Positions 47,462-57,247 are shown, counted from the first letter of the stretch. The stretch: DNA of 64,000 nt from Khoudiadiopia massiliensis (GCA_900290095.1 OKQS01000001.1:736431-800430), one strand, 5' to 3'. The notes: a model not told the origin generated them from the sequence alone. Numbers and translations are program-made.

Positions 47462-47819
47462 TAGTGTGAATTCGCATTTTTGGCCAATTCACACTATCGT
47501 CCGGCCAAATTTAGTAGTGTGAGTTCCCGCTTTTTGGCCAACTCACACTATCATCCGACCAAATTTTGTAGTGTGAGTTCCCGCTTTTTGCCCAACTCAC
47601 ACTATCGATCAGCCAAATTTTGTAGTGTGAGTTTCCACTTTTTGGCTAACTCACACTATCGCCCGGCCGAATTTAGTAGTGTGAGTTTCCGCTTTTTGCC
47701 CAACTCACACTATCAACCGGCCAAATTTAGTAGTGTGAGTTCCCGCTTTTTGCCCAACTCACACTATCGATCAGCCAAATTTTGTAGTGTGAATTTGCGG
47801 TTTTTGTCAATTCACAATA
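47462..47819 (+). repeat. Hairpin array A3: seven 53-54 bp units
   Basis: Units begin TAGTGTG at 47462, 47515, 47569, 47623, 47677, 47731 and 47785. Arms are GAATT with AATTC in the first and last, and GAGTT with AACTC in the five middle ones, so paired changes keep the stem. The loop carries T5 and GGCC or GCCC. The long frame through it (about 47480-47851) reads as repeated NSHY segments and is an artefact of the repeats. The array lies past the terminator of the TldE-like gene and is oriented away from it. Confidence 0.92.
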
Positions 47820-47875
47820 AAACCGGGCCGCCTCTTGGCCGGATTCAGTAGAAGTGCCATGGAAATCATGGGAGT

Positions 47876-47902
47876 CACAAGATTTTCGCCCTCTCCCCAT
47901 GA
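47876..47902 (+). repeat. Single D-type hairpin
   Basis: TCATGGG and CCCCATGA arms around a GC-rich loop of about 12 bases, between array A3 and a C-type hairpin. A decayed A-type arm (cagtagaagtg) precedes it. Confidence 0.65.
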
Positions 47903-47920
47903 TTTCCGGGCCAAATATAG

Positions 47921-47956
47921 TAGAGGGGGTTTGCCAAATCCGGCAAACCCCCTCTA
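47921..47956. repeat. C-type hairpin
   Basis: TAGAGGGGGTTTGCC (47921-47935) pairs perfectly with GGCAAACCCCCTCTA (47942-47956); the six-base loop AAATCC differs from that at 12036. The arms of the two copies are identical. Confidence 0.85.
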
Positions 47957-48153
47957 TTTCCATATTGAACCAAGACTGTGCCCAGGACAAACCCCGGCCA
48001 CATCTAAGACCCTAGGCCATACCTGGGCCTCGTACTGCGGACCCAAGCCCAGGGCCCACAGGCCCGAGCTCCGCCGCCAGGCCGACGGGCCACCCCGGCC
48101 CGGCCCATAAAATGGCTAATGCTTATCAAGAAGCCCATTTCCTGTAAATAGGC

Positions 48154-49386
48154 CTATTGCCTAAAGGTCTTGCCCTCGGCCTGGAAGGTAACCTCCACTT
48201 GCATTTTACTGTCCCCTCTGTAAACGGTGACGCCGGCCTTGTCTCCGGCCTTGTATTTGAGGAGGGCCGTCTTTAAAGAGTTCATGGAATCTATTTTGCT
48301 TCCGCCGATGTCCACCAGGATGTCGCCCGGCTGGAGATCGGCCTTGGCAGCGGGTGAGCCGGCTACAACCTCGTGAATAACCACTCCGCTCTCAACAGGC
48401 AGGTTCTCTTTGCCCAGCTGCTTGGCCAGGGCCACATTGTAGCCGGTCACGCCGAGGTAGAGGGCATCGTAAGACCCGGTCTTCAGGATCTTCTCGACTA
48501 TGGGCTTAATAGTCGAAACCGGAATTGCGAAACCTATGCCGTCAGCCGAAGCCGGCTTTGCCGTATTGATGCCGATCAGCTTGCCCTCGGCGTTAAGAAG
48601 TGCCCCGCCTGAATTGCCCCCGTTTATGGCAGCATCAGTTTGGATCAGGCCGTCCATAATATTGCCCCCCTCCACGGTAATGGACCTCTCCATACCGGAA
48701 ATATAGCCGGACGTAAGGGTGGACTGGAGTTCCAGGCCAAGGGGATTGCCTATGGCTATTGACTTATCCCCGACATTAACAGCCTTCATGTCCCCGAACT
48801 CTATTGGCTTGAGTCCGGTTTTATCAATCTTTATAACGGCCAAGTCCAGGGTCGAATCGTTCCAAACCAGCTTGGCATTGACCTCTTCCCCGTTTGAGAG
48901 GAGGGTCTTGATGCTCTCGGCCTTGCCATTGTCAACCACATGGGAATTGGTGACTATGTAGCCGTCGCTGGAGACTATAACGCCCGAGCCCACAGATTCC
49001 GTGTATTTAGGTACGCCATAAAAGAAGGGGTTGTTGCTCACTCCCTTGCCAATCGTTGTGATCCCGACAATCGAGGGGATGGTCTTCTTGGCCACAGCCG
49101 ACTCCACGGTTGAACCCTCTTTGAGACTGATCTTGACATCTTGACTTGCCCGGTCCCCATCCCTCTGAACCAGATAGGGAATATCCACACTCCCGGTTTT
49201 AATCAGGGCCAGGGAGGTTAATGATCCCAATATGGCTCCGACAAGAACCAGGGCGACCACAGAAAAAAATGACCTCTTGGGCTTAAAATTTCTCTGAATC
49301 TCATCCCTGACAGTTTTTCTTATCCTTATTTCCTCTTCACGGGCCGCTTTTTCCTCAGCCCAAGTATTTTCCCTATATTCTTCCAT
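48154..49386 (-). CDS. htrA: HtrA/DegP-like serine protease with PDZ domain
   Basis: A 410-residue protein: cytoplasmic N-terminal 40 residues, one membrane segment (about 40-62, SVVALVLVGAILGSLTSLAL), then the S1C protease domain outside the cell. The catalytic triad segments are VTNSHVVDNG (His), NDSTLDLAVIKI (Asp) and AAINGGNSGGALLN (Ser). A PDZ domain (DLQPGDILVDIGG) closes it. It degrades misfolded secreted proteins. Array A3 and two single hairpins fill the region past its end. Confidence 0.94.
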   Translation of the reverse strand: MEEYRENTWAEEKAAREEEIRIRKTVRDEIQRNFKPKRSFFSVVALVLVGAILGSLTSLALIKTGSVDIPYLVQRDGDRASQDVKISLKEGSTVESAVAKKTIPSIVGITTIGKGVSNNPFFYGVPKYTESVGSGVIVSSDGYIVTNSHVVDNGKAESIKTLLSNGEEVNAKLVWNDSTLDLAVIKIDKTGLKPIEFGDMKAVNVGDKSIAIGNPLGLELQSTLTSGYISGMERSITVEGGNIMDGLIQTDAAINGGNSGGALLNAEGKLIGINTAKPASADGIGFAIPVSTIKPIVEKILKTGSYDALYLGVTGYNVALAKQLGKENLPVESGVVIHEVVAGSPAAKADLQPGDILVDIGGSKIDSMNSLKTALLKYKAGDKAGVTVYRGDSKMQVEVTFQAEGKTFRQ

Positions 49387-49589
49387 AACAATTCCTTTCC
49401 CTCATTTTCTTTCCCGTCTTACCTTTCTCGTGTTTTCCTAATTAAATTAAACCGGTCGCGCTACCTGCTGACGACCGGTGGTTTTGACTTAATATGATGT
49501 TAATGAAAGAATCTGAAGAAAATATGTTATGGGCCGGAAAATCATCCCAACTTATTCCGGGCCCAACCTGCTACTGTCTCAACTTGCTC

Positions 49590-50456
49590 TTATCCCAACT
49601 TCTTCCTGAGATATTTTTCAAAGCTTTCCGACAGATTGGGATCTCTCAAGGCGTACTCGACAGTGGCCTCCAGGAAGCCCTCCTTGTCACCTATATCATA
49701 GCGGCGGCCCTCGAAGTCATAGGCCAGGACCTTCTTATCCTTCGCCATGGCGCATAGAGCATCCGTAAGCTGGATCTCTCCGCCATAGCCCGGCTCCGTA
49801 TTTTCCAGGTAGTCGAATATGTCCGGATCCAAAACATGGCGACCCAAGACCGCCATATCCGAAGGGGCCTCATCGGGTTGGGGCTTTTCCACCATGGATT
49901 TAGCAAGCCAGAGCCTGTCTGAAATCCGCTCACCCTCCAAGGACCCGTACTTGCTTATCTCCATATGGGGGACGGTCTGACAGCCCACCACGGAAGACCC
50001 ATACTCCTCATAAATTTTAATGAGCTGGCCTATGGCCGGCCTCTCGGGATTGTAGACCAGGTCATCGCCCAGGAGAACGGCAAAGGGCTCATTGCCCACA
50101 AAATTTTTCGCCGTAAGTATGGCATGGCCCAGGCCCTTGGTCTCGTTCTGCCTGACATAGAAGATTTCAGCCAGATCGTTTATCTCTCTTATTTGTTTTA
50201 AAGCCTTGTCCTTACCCCTCTTCTCCAGGCTAAGCTCCAGCTCTATGTTATGGTCAAAGTGGTTCTCAATTGCCACCTTGCCCCTGTTGGTAACCATGCA
50301 GATGCTCTCTATGCCCGACTTTGACGCTTCTTCGACAATATATTGAAGGGCAGGCTTGTCCACAATGGCCAGCATTTCCTTTGGCGATGCTTTTGTGGCC
50401 GGCAAAAATCTGGTCCCAAGTCCGGCAACGGGAATAACGGCTTTCCTAACCCTCAT
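49590..50456 (-). CDS. galU: UTP-glucose-1-phosphate uridylyltransferase
   Basis: A 288-residue protein beginning MRVRKAVIPVAGLGTRFLPA, with AILTAKNFVGNEPFAVLLGD (metal-binding region) and GYGGEIQLTDAL. This is the GalU group, making UDP-glucose for surface polymers and glycolipids. It stands alone upstream of HtrA. Confidence 0.95.
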   Translation of the reverse strand: MRVRKAVIPVAGLGTRFLPATKASPKEMLAIVDKPALQYIVEEASKSGIESICMVTNRGKVAIENHFDHNIELELSLEKRGKDKALKQIREINDLAEIFYVRQNETKGLGHAILTAKNFVGNEPFAVLLGDDLVYNPERPAIGQLIKIYEEYGSSVVGCQTVPHMEISKYGSLEGERISDRLWLAKSMVEKPQPDEAPSDMAVLGRHVLDPDIFDYLENTEPGYGGEIQLTDALCAMAKDKKVLAYDFEGRRYDIGDKEGFLEATVEYALRDPNLSESFEKYLRKKLG

Positions 50457-50594
50457 ATTGGCCCCTTTCTCTTTAAAGTGTGTGATGAATTCCTATCATG
50501 TCTTATTCTATTATATACAAATCAGCTTTAACAAGCCCCCGGCCCCCGCCTTTGTTATATAATGAAATGAATCGAGAAAAATAAGGAAGAAATT

Positions 50595-51503
50595 ATGACT
50601 GAAAAGAACATAAAGAAATTTTCTAATAAAACAAGGCGCTTCATCAGGCTATTTCTGACCGGAATTAAAAGGGGCAACATATCGCAAAGGGCTGCTTCCC
50701 TGGGCTATGACATGCTTATGGCTGCCATCCCCCTTCTCCTGGTCTTCTTCCAGCTTGCCTCAAACTTCCTGGCAAATCCCGAATCAATCTTCTACAAGTA
50801 CCTGGACCTCATGCCCACCCAGGTAGCAACAATCATAGAAAATATAATAAATTATCTATATATGGAAAGCTCAAGCACCAGCCTGGGACTGGGCCTTATC
50901 ACGGCCATCTGGCTGGGCTCAAACGGGATCAAAACCCTCATGGTCTCTGTCAATGAGAGCATGGATATGGACTTTGTAGGCAACTTTATCATCACCAGGC
51001 TCATTGCCATTGTCTACACAGTCCTCTTTATGTTCTCACTCATATTTATGCTTTTCTTCACGGTTTATTCGGGAAATCTTGGTGCCATCCTATACAGGCT
51101 GGAAAAGATCCTGCCCTTGAAAAATCTGGTTGACCCCCTCCTGGCAATCTTTGAATCAATCCTGACCAAGATGCTTCCGGCCATCTTCTTCCTGATTGTC
51201 CTCATCCTCTTTTACAAGACTTCGGCCGTGGTATCCAAGGGTAATATCCGCTTCAAAGAAGCCCTTGTAGGGGGCCTCTTCGCCGGCATCTCAATCTTCT
51301 TAATCACTGTGGCCTACGCATTTGTCATGGACAATATTTCAAAGCTGTCAATCTACTTCGGGTCCCTGGCCGGTATCCTGGGTCTCTTCATATGGACAAG
51401 GTTTGTCTGCATTGCCCTCCTTGGCGGTGCCCACGCAATGGCTGCCTATAGAGACCTGACCTCGGGGAAAGACTCTGAAGTCAAGTCCATCCTCATTTCT
51501 TAA
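50595..51503 (+). CDS. YihY/BrkB family membrane protein
   Basis: A 302-residue protein with about six hydrophobic segments and the family marks RAASLGYDMLMAAIPLLLVF near residue 40 and ITAIWLGSNGIKTLM. BrkB-type proteins were first linked to tRNA processing by mistake; their true role is unclear. It stops 12 bases before the convergent ATP-grasp gene, with no array between them. Confidence 0.88.
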   Translation: MTEKNIKKFSNKTRRFIRLFLTGIKRGNISQRAASLGYDMLMAAIPLLLVFFQLASNFLANPESIFYKYLDLMPTQVATIIENIINYLYMESSSTSLGLGLITAIWLGSNGIKTLMVSVNESMDMDFVGNFIITRLIAIVYTVLFMFSLIFMLFFTVYSGNLGAILYRLEKILPLKNLVDPLLAIFESILTKMLPAIFFLIVLILFYKTSAVVSKGNIRFKEALVGGLFAGISIFLITVAYAFVMDNISKLSIYFGSLAGILGLFIWTRFVCIALLGGAHAMAAYRDLTSGKDSEVKSILIS

Positions 51504-51515
51504 AAGCTCGCGGAA

Positions 51516-52754
51516 TCACTCCCGTGGCAAATCCTCATATATTTTAAAGTCATTTAAAGTCTTGTACTGCCTCTTTTTGAGCCTCAGCCAACGCTTGATC
51601 GACCTGTCCTTCTCATAGTATTGGGAATAATAGGGGCCCTTTTTCAGCAGGTCCTCACATAAGTCCCTGTAGTCCTCTTCAACATACTTTTTAAGGAGCT
51701 TGGGATGGCAATTCAGCCATATCCTGTCGCAATCCAAATGATAGTAGACTTCCTGATCGTAATCTATGCCCAGGGCCTCTCTAACATAGAAGTCCACAAA
51801 ATGGGCCCCCCCGCAATCAACAAAGCCCATGCTGGCCGGGAAGCGTATGTTCATCTCCAGGGCCTTGAACTTCCCGTCTACCGGGTCATATTTTAGGTCG
51901 AAGTTTGAAAATCCCTTATATCCTAAAGCATTCAAGAATCTTTCATACTTCTCAAAAAGCTCCTGATTGCCCAGGGTATAGATGGCATTGTTGTTGCCTA
52001 TCCTGCCCGGATCTATGTCATAAAGCAGGACCCGACCCAGGGCCATCATCCGGACCTTGCCCTTTGAATCGGAAAAGGCATTCATGGAAAAGGTCTGGCT
52101 GGGCTTGCCGGAGATGAACTCCTGGAGGACCACATCATCCGTATAGCCGTTGGCATAGATTTCATCCAGGGCGGCCTTGAGCTCCTCGTCGCTGTATATG
52201 AAATACACCTTCTTTATATCCCTCCCCGAAAGGGCCCTGAACATGGCCGAATTGGCATACTTGGCAACCAGGGGGTATCTGATTTCTCCATATGGGGGCT
52301 CTTCATCGGGCTTGCAATACAGAGTGTTGGGGATGTCCAGGCCCAGCTCCCTGCACTGCTGGTAGAAATCGACCTTGCTGAGGAGTTTATGCTCCACCTC
52401 GGGATCATTGACGGAAAAATAATAATAATCCTTGAGGACATCCTTGTGCTTGGTCAGGCGACCTGTATAAATATCGGCAATGGGCAGGAGGATCAACTTT
52501 TTATCTGCATTTTTCTTCCCGTATTCGATAAGGCTGTCGACGAAGACCTTCTCATCGCGGAAATTATTAATTATAATCCTGTTCAGGATCTTGCTGCCCT
52601 CAGTCGGTGTAACAGCCTTGGACCCGAAAAGGGTGGGCTTGATCCCGTAATTTTCATGGACAATATGGGCCAGACTGTAGGCCATATCGTCGGTCCCCAA
52701 TATCACAAACTCCACCCTGTTTTTTTCCAAGACGGACCTGTCTAAAATTTTCAT
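51516..52754 (-). CDS. ATP-grasp ligase, probably of the D-amino-acid type
   Basis: A 412-residue ATP-grasp protein, beginning with a Rossmann-like part (VEFVILGTDDMAYSLAHIVH) and carrying YPLVAKYANSAMFR, LQEFISGKPSQTFSMNAFSD, GFSNFDLKYDPVDGKFKALE and MNIRFPASMGFV. Similar carboxylate-amine ligases include the D-aspartate ligases that build peptidoglycan cross-bridges. A divergent homologue follows 142 bases away and MurT is 2 kb further on. Which D-amino acid, if any, is an inference. Confidence 0.72.
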   Translation of the reverse strand: MKILDRSVLEKNRVEFVILGTDDMAYSLAHIVHENYGIKPTLFGSKAVTPTEGSKILNRIIINNFRDEKVFVDSLIEYGKKNADKKLILLPIADIYTGRLTKHKDVLKDYYYFSVNDPEVEHKLLSKVDFYQQCRELGLDIPNTLYCKPDEEPPYGEIRYPLVAKYANSAMFRALSGRDIKKVYFIYSDEELKAALDEIYANGYTDDVVLQEFISGKPSQTFSMNAFSDSKGKVRMMALGRVLLYDIDPGRIGNNNAIYTLGNQELFEKYERFLNALGYKGFSNFDLKYDPVDGKFKALEMNIRFPASMGFVDCGGAHFVDFYVREALGIDYDQEVYYHLDCDRIWLNCHPKLLKKYVEEDYRDLCEDLLKKGPYYSQYYEKDRSIKRWLRLKKRQYKTLNDFKIYEDLPRE

Positions 52755-52896
52755 CTTCTTCTCCTAATTTTCCTATCTCAACTCGTGTTTTCAGCATAGT
52801 CCTGACCCTGTCATTATACGTTAAGCTGGTCCTCTGTGCTATAATTAATCCGTTAAATCGAGATTTTACCCCCTTTAAAAACAAAAGGATATTGAA

Positions 52897-54129
52897 ATGT
52901 TAAAAAATTCATCAAAATTCAACTTTCTCCCTATAATAATAGGATCCGACATCAATACCTACACCATGACCCGGTCTTTTCATGAGCACTATGGGATAAA
53001 ACCGGTTATGCTTGCCAAGGCCCCCCTGCCCGTGACCTCCCTGTCCAAACTTTACAGAGAGCAGGTCTATAATGAGGGAATCGAGGACATTGAGGTCTAC
53101 TATTCAGCCCTCATGGAAATTATAGAAAAATATTCCAAGCTTGATAAGACCATTGAAAAATTCCTGGTCGTGGCTACCAATGACAAGTACCAGAAGAACC
53201 TGATTTTTTTGAGACATAGGCTGCCTGCCAATGTCCTTACCAATGTGGTCAGTCCCGAACTTTTTGACAAGCTTTACAATAAAAAGGATTTCTACAAAAC
53301 GGCCGCTCAGTACGGGATACCCACCCCAATTACCTACTATTGGCATAAGGACGACGGGAGGGACCTGAAGGACATGCCCTATCCCCTGATCATAAAGCCG
53401 GCTGACGGGATCCAATACTATAAGCACGAGTTTGAGGGGCTCCAAAAGCTCTATCTTGCTCGGACTCCGGAGAAGGCCCGGGAAGTCATTGACACCATAT
53501 ATGGGTCAGGCTATAGCGAGGAACTCATTCTCCAGGAATATATTGAGGGGGATGACAGCAGTCTTTTCGACTCGGTCTACTACGGATCAAGCTCAGGAAA
53601 GGCCCAACTCATCACCTTCGGCCAGGTCATGCTCCAGGAACACACCAAGACCGCCATAGGCAACTATGTGGCCATGATAAACAGGAAGAAGATTGATTTT
53701 CTGGATAAGCTGGTCGCCATGATGGAAGACTTGAAATATACGGGCTTTGCCAATTTCGATATGAAGTATGATAAAAAAACAGGGACTTTTAAGGTCTTTG
53801 AGGTAAATCTCAGGCAGGGCAGGCTTTCCTTTTACATCGAGTCCATGACCAAGGGCTTGGCCCCCTACTTCGTTGATGACCTTATAAACGGGAAAGAAGA
53901 GGACCTCCTCTTCCCCTATAGTCCCCAAATCACCTCCTATGCCCCTGTTGGGGTCCTGAAGAAATATATCCCGGATAAGGACATAAAAAAAGAGGGCCTC
54001 ACTCTTATAAAGGAGGGGCATTTCGTCAACCCTCTCAAGTATAAAAATGAGCCCTCATTCCGCCACAAGCTCTATATCCTTGCCCGTGACATAAACTACT
54101 TTAGAAAATATAAGAGAACCGACGGTTAA
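52897..54129 (+). CDS. ATP-grasp ligase, homologue of the divergent neighbour
   Basis: A 410-residue protein related to the one ending at 51516: FLPIIIGSDINTYTMTRSFH, MPYPLIIKPADGIQYYKHEF, LQEYIEGDDSSLFDSVYYGS, TGFANFDMKYDKKTGTFKVF and EVNLRQGRLSFYI. The metal-binding acidic residues near the C-terminal end are kept. The two genes diverge from a 142-base intergenic region, so they can be regulated together. They may add different residues to the same peptide stem or act in sequence. Confidence 0.72.
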   Translation: MLKNSSKFNFLPIIIGSDINTYTMTRSFHEHYGIKPVMLAKAPLPVTSLSKLYREQVYNEGIEDIEVYYSALMEIIEKYSKLDKTIEKFLVVATNDKYQKNLIFLRHRLPANVLTNVVSPELFDKLYNKKDFYKTAAQYGIPTPITYYWHKDDGRDLKDMPYPLIIKPADGIQYYKHEFEGLQKLYLARTPEKAREVIDTIYGSGYSEELILQEYIEGDDSSLFDSVYYGSSSGKAQLITFGQVMLQEHTKTAIGNYVAMINRKKIDFLDKLVAMMEDLKYTGFANFDMKYDKKTGTFKVFEVNLRQGRLSFYIESMTKGLAPYFVDDLINGKEEDLLFPYSPQITSYAPVGVLKKYIPDKDIKKEGLTLIKEGHFVNPLKYKNEPSFRHKLYILARDINYFRKYKRTDG

Positions 54130-54160
54130 GAGGCTTCAGGCCAATAAGCTTAACCTTAAA

Positions 54161-54943
54161 TCAACCGTGCTGCCTACCCGGCCTATGCAGGATTTCCCTG
54201 AAGTCCTCATAGGCTTTTTTGTCGTAGGGATGGTCTATTTCCCTATACTCCAGGCCCTTTTCTTCCATGATCTCCCTGACAAGGTCTTGAGCAAGGAAGT
54301 AGTTCCTGGCCAGCAAGGGGCCTATTACTGAAGATGCCCTTAGATTCTTATACCTTATCCCCTCATCTGCAATTGCCTGAGCGGACTCGGTCTGGTCGGG
54401 GGCGGTCTTTTCAGGCAGCCTGCTTGCCCCGGCACCCAGGCCCTTGAGGACCTTGAAAAGAGGATAGGGGGTCTTGTCGGACATATTGGCCAGGTTCTGG
54501 TAGCCCAGGATGTCCCTGCCCCTCTCATCCTGAAAAATCACTTCGTTGGACCAGCGCTTGTCCAAGGCCTTGGTATTGAAATCGAAAATTCCCAAGCCCC
54601 TAGCCGGCTTGCCTTCAACTATAATGTTCCGGCCCAGAATTTCCATGGCATTGCCGGTAAAGATGAAGCGGCTCCCGCCCTCAATCAGGTCTTTTATCTT
54701 GTCACCGTATTTAGAAAGCTCACTCAGGATAAGCTTGAAATTCCCCTCTGTGCTGGATCCCAAGTAGTAGAGGTCATAGGCAGCCTCCGGCCAGTCCTGG
54801 CCCGGCTCAAGCCGGTCAACTTGGACCTCAAGTCCCTCTTCCTCAATATAGTCCACTAGGATTTTCACATTGCCCGAATCCCCATAAAGATTGGCAAGAT
54901 CCGGATACAGGTTCAATATTTTAATGCTTTCAGCCTTCATCAT
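54161..54943 (-). CDS. GatD-like amidotransferase without a cysteine nucleophile
   Basis: A 260-residue protein of the GatD/CobQ-like class I glutamine amidotransferase family: ILNLYPDLANLYGDSGNVKI at the start, GLGIFDFNTKALDKRW in the middle and RASSVIGPLLARNYF near the end. Known GatD proteins have CGGYQ and HGP. Here the nucleophile region reads FTGNAMEILG and the histidine region SSVIGPLL, and the whole protein has no cysteine. It overlaps the end of murT by 14 bases, as GatD does. The fold is right, but it cannot be a normal glutaminase. Confidence 0.8.
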   Translation of the reverse strand: MMKAESIKILNLYPDLANLYGDSGNVKILVDYIEEEGLEVQVDRLEPGQDWPEAAYDLYYLGSSTEGNFKLILSELSKYGDKIKDLIEGGSRFIFTGNAMEILGRNIIVEGKPARGLGIFDFNTKALDKRWSNEVIFQDERGRDILGYQNLANMSDKTPYPLFKVLKGLGAGASRLPEKTAPDQTESAQAIADEGIRYKNLRASSVIGPLLARNYFLAQDLVREIMEEKGLEYREIDHPYDKKAYEDFREILHRPGRQHG

Positions 54944-56273
54944 GAACTTCCTTTCCTAAAATCCCGGCCAATTTTTCCTCACTGTCAAAGTAGAGGGCCG
55001 CGTAGATGGGATCCTTGCCCGTCTTCCTGAAGGCTTCCGGGCTCTTCAAGGTGTCTTCTTCAATTATCATCTTTTCGGGATCAAGGCCGGCATGGACCAG
55101 CCTTGCTCTCAACTGACTTGCAAAGGGCCCGATCAGAACAATATGGCTGAGTTCGGCTTCCTTTAGCCTTTCAAAATTCACATCCCAGAGCCAGGACAAG
55201 TCCCTCATTGAATAGTGACGGCCGATTTCCTCGAAGCCCAAGACCGCTGTTTTAGGCCCCTTTGCCGAGACTATATTGTCAATAGATGTATTGTATGAAA
55301 GCGGAGTTTCGTTTTTTGTGGTCATGATATAGACCGGCCTGCCCTCGAAGTCGAACTCCCTGTACCTCTGCGAGGCCTGGTTGAAGCTCTCCAGGCATTT
55401 GACAATGATTTTTTCATCTATGCCGCACTCCTTGCAGACCGAGTAGGCCAGGGCCTCGTTATATATGTTGTAAAAGACGTCATTGGGGAGCCTTATCTTG
55501 GTCTTTCCGTTTATCACGAAATATTTTTCCTTCAGATTGACCTCGGTGACCTCATAGTCCACAGGGCCTCTTTTAAAGCCGCATGAAGGACAGGTGTAGC
55601 TGCCGAATTCCCCATAGTGGTAGAAGTCGTAGTCAAGCCTGGTGTGGCACTTAGGGCAGTAGATCTCATCCAGATAGGCATTGGGACTTTGGGTTCTTAT
55701 CCCCTCGTGTCTGCCAATTCCGTAGCTTATTACAGGGCCCCCGTGTTTGAGGACCAGACCCTGCATCTTTGAGGAGTCGAAGTTAAGAAAAAGCTGACTC
55801 TCGTCCTTGATAGATGAGGCGATCTCATTGAGAACCAGCTCATAGTGGCCGTTCCTGGCCAGCTGGTCTCTGGCAATATTGGTTATGCAGAATTTGGTCG
55901 GGGTGAAAAACTTGAAAGCCCTCTTAATATACCTCTCGTCAATCTCCAGGATATAGGCATCGACCTTGGTCTTTCCTGTCAATGTGACCCCCTTGAGGAT
56001 GGCTGTGGTCGCCCCCCATAGGAGGTTGGCCCCCTCGGGGTTGGTGGAGATTTTTTTACCTGCCGCCCTGAATATCTCACTTATCATCTGAGTTGTGGAG
56101 GTCTTGCCCGTTGTCCCCGTCACGACAATTATCTCTTTTGGGAATTGGATCTTTTTAAGAATATCGGGCTCGATCCTTAGGGCTGTTTTGCCGGGAAGTG
56201 AGCTTCCCCTCTTCATGGCGGACCCGATCGCCCTGATAATCTTACTAACTAAAATAGCAAAAAATTTTTTCAT
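54930..56273 (-). CDS. murT: MurT-like lipid II isoglutaminyl synthase subunit
   Basis: A 447-residue Mur-ligase-like protein. It has the ATP loop VVTGTTGKTSTTQMI near residue 50, a zinc ribbon CPKCHTRLDYDFYHYGEFG with CPSCGF, and RDLSWLWDVNFERL near the C-terminus, where the MurT catalytic aspartate lies. In other bacteria MurT-GatD amidates the glutamate of lipid II with ammonia from glutamine. Its partner in this window lacks the glutaminase residues. Confidence 0.9.
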   Translation of the reverse strand: MKKFFAILVSKIIRAIGSAMKRGSSLPGKTALRIEPDILKKIQFPKEIIVVTGTTGKTSTTQMISEIFRAAGKKISTNPEGANLLWGATTAILKGVTLTGKTKVDAYILEIDERYIKRAFKFFTPTKFCITNIARDQLARNGHYELVLNEIASSIKDESQLFLNFDSSKMQGLVLKHGGPVISYGIGRHEGIRTQSPNAYLDEIYCPKCHTRLDYDFYHYGEFGSYTCPSCGFKRGPVDYEVTEVNLKEKYFVINGKTKIRLPNDVFYNIYNEALAYSVCKECGIDEKIIVKCLESFNQASQRYREFDFEGRPVYIMTTKNETPLSYNTSIDNIVSAKGPKTAVLGFEEIGRHYSMRDLSWLWDVNFERLKEAELSHIVLIGPFASQLRARLVHAGLDPEKMIIEEDTLKSPEAFRKTGKDPIYAALYFDSEEKLAGILGKEVHDEG

Positions 56274-56433
56274 AATTCTCTGTCCTTTTTATGATGTCTT
56301 TCAACTGAATCCAAGTGTTAAATGAATAATCTACTATATTGTACACAAATAAAGGCCCCTGTTCTTATTTATTTTTATTTTCTCCCCTTAAGTTCCCTTT
56401 ATGTATAGAATATACTTGTGCAAAGGAGGTCCT

Positions 56434-57063
56434 ATGAAAAAGTTTTTTACCGCCACAATGCTGACAATTTCAGGATTTTTGCTGAGTTTTGCAGCTCTTG
56501 CCCTGTCAATATTCATATCCCTTCAGGCATCCTTCCTCTATCCCCGCCTGGCTTCAGATATGGATAATCGCAGGGGGCTGAGCCAAGAGACTATCCGGTG
56601 GAATTACAGGAATTTAATAGACTACAATGTGAATCCCTTCAAGGATAAGCTTGAATTTAAGGACCTTCCAATGTCGGATGAGGCTAGGACTCATTTTAAG
56701 GAGGTCAAGGATATCTTCCAAGTCATCTTCAAAGCGGGCTTGGCCGCTATCCCCCTCCTCATTGTTTATAAGAAATTTGCCGGCCAGGCCAAGTGGCGAT
56801 CAAGCGTGAAAATTGCTCTTGCCATCTCCTTGGGAGCCCTCCTGGTCCTGGCCCCCATTTTCTACTTTGCCTTTGACAAGGCCTTTGTGGCCTTTCACAA
56901 GATATTTTTCAATAATGACTTTTGGATTTTTTCCTATCAGGAGGACCCCATAATTTTCTACCTGCCCCAGTCCTTTTTTGAGAAAATGGCCTTGCTTATA
57001 ATCGGCCTCTGGCTGCTTATCCTCGTGGTTCTGAGGCTGCTTGCGGGCCTGAGACGGGGCTAG
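56434..57063 (+). CDS. DUF1461/TIGR01906 family membrane protein
   Basis: A protein of about 209 residues with four hydrophobic segments: one at the start, one at about 100, two near the C-terminus. The family marks SQETIRWNYRNLIDYNVNPF and FNNDFWIFSYQEDPIIFYLP are clear. The function is unknown. The start at 56434 follows AAAGGAGG; the frame opens earlier at 56401 without better support. Confidence 0.8.
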   Translation: MKKFFTATMLTISGFLLSFAALALSIFISLQASFLYPRLASDMDNRRGLSQETIRWNYRNLIDYNVNPFKDKLEFKDLPMSDEARTHFKEVKDIFQVIFKAGLAAIPLLIVYKKFAGQAKWRSSVKIALAISLGALLVLAPIFYFAFDKAFVAFHKIFFNNDFWIFSYQEDPIIFYLPQSFFEKMALLIIGLWLLILVVLRLLAGLRRG

Positions 57064-57247
57064 GCCCGGGAGGGGCGCCGCTTGGTTTCTGGGCTTGGCG
57101 TCCAGGTCCGGGCCTGCGGCTTGGACCCCGGGCCTTAGGCTTGGCCGAGGACAGGAAATTTGGCCCGGGTAGACTCTTGATCCCGGGCCCCCGGGATTTG
57201 CTCCGATGATTGGCAACCGCAAAAAATGTTTTTAGAAAGGAATCGAT

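Noticed and set aside
47480-47851. Open frame through array A3 encoding repeated NSHY-containing segments
   Set aside because: It is the translation of the 53-54 bp hairpin repeat, with no ribosome site and no known protein. Similar frames run through the other arrays.
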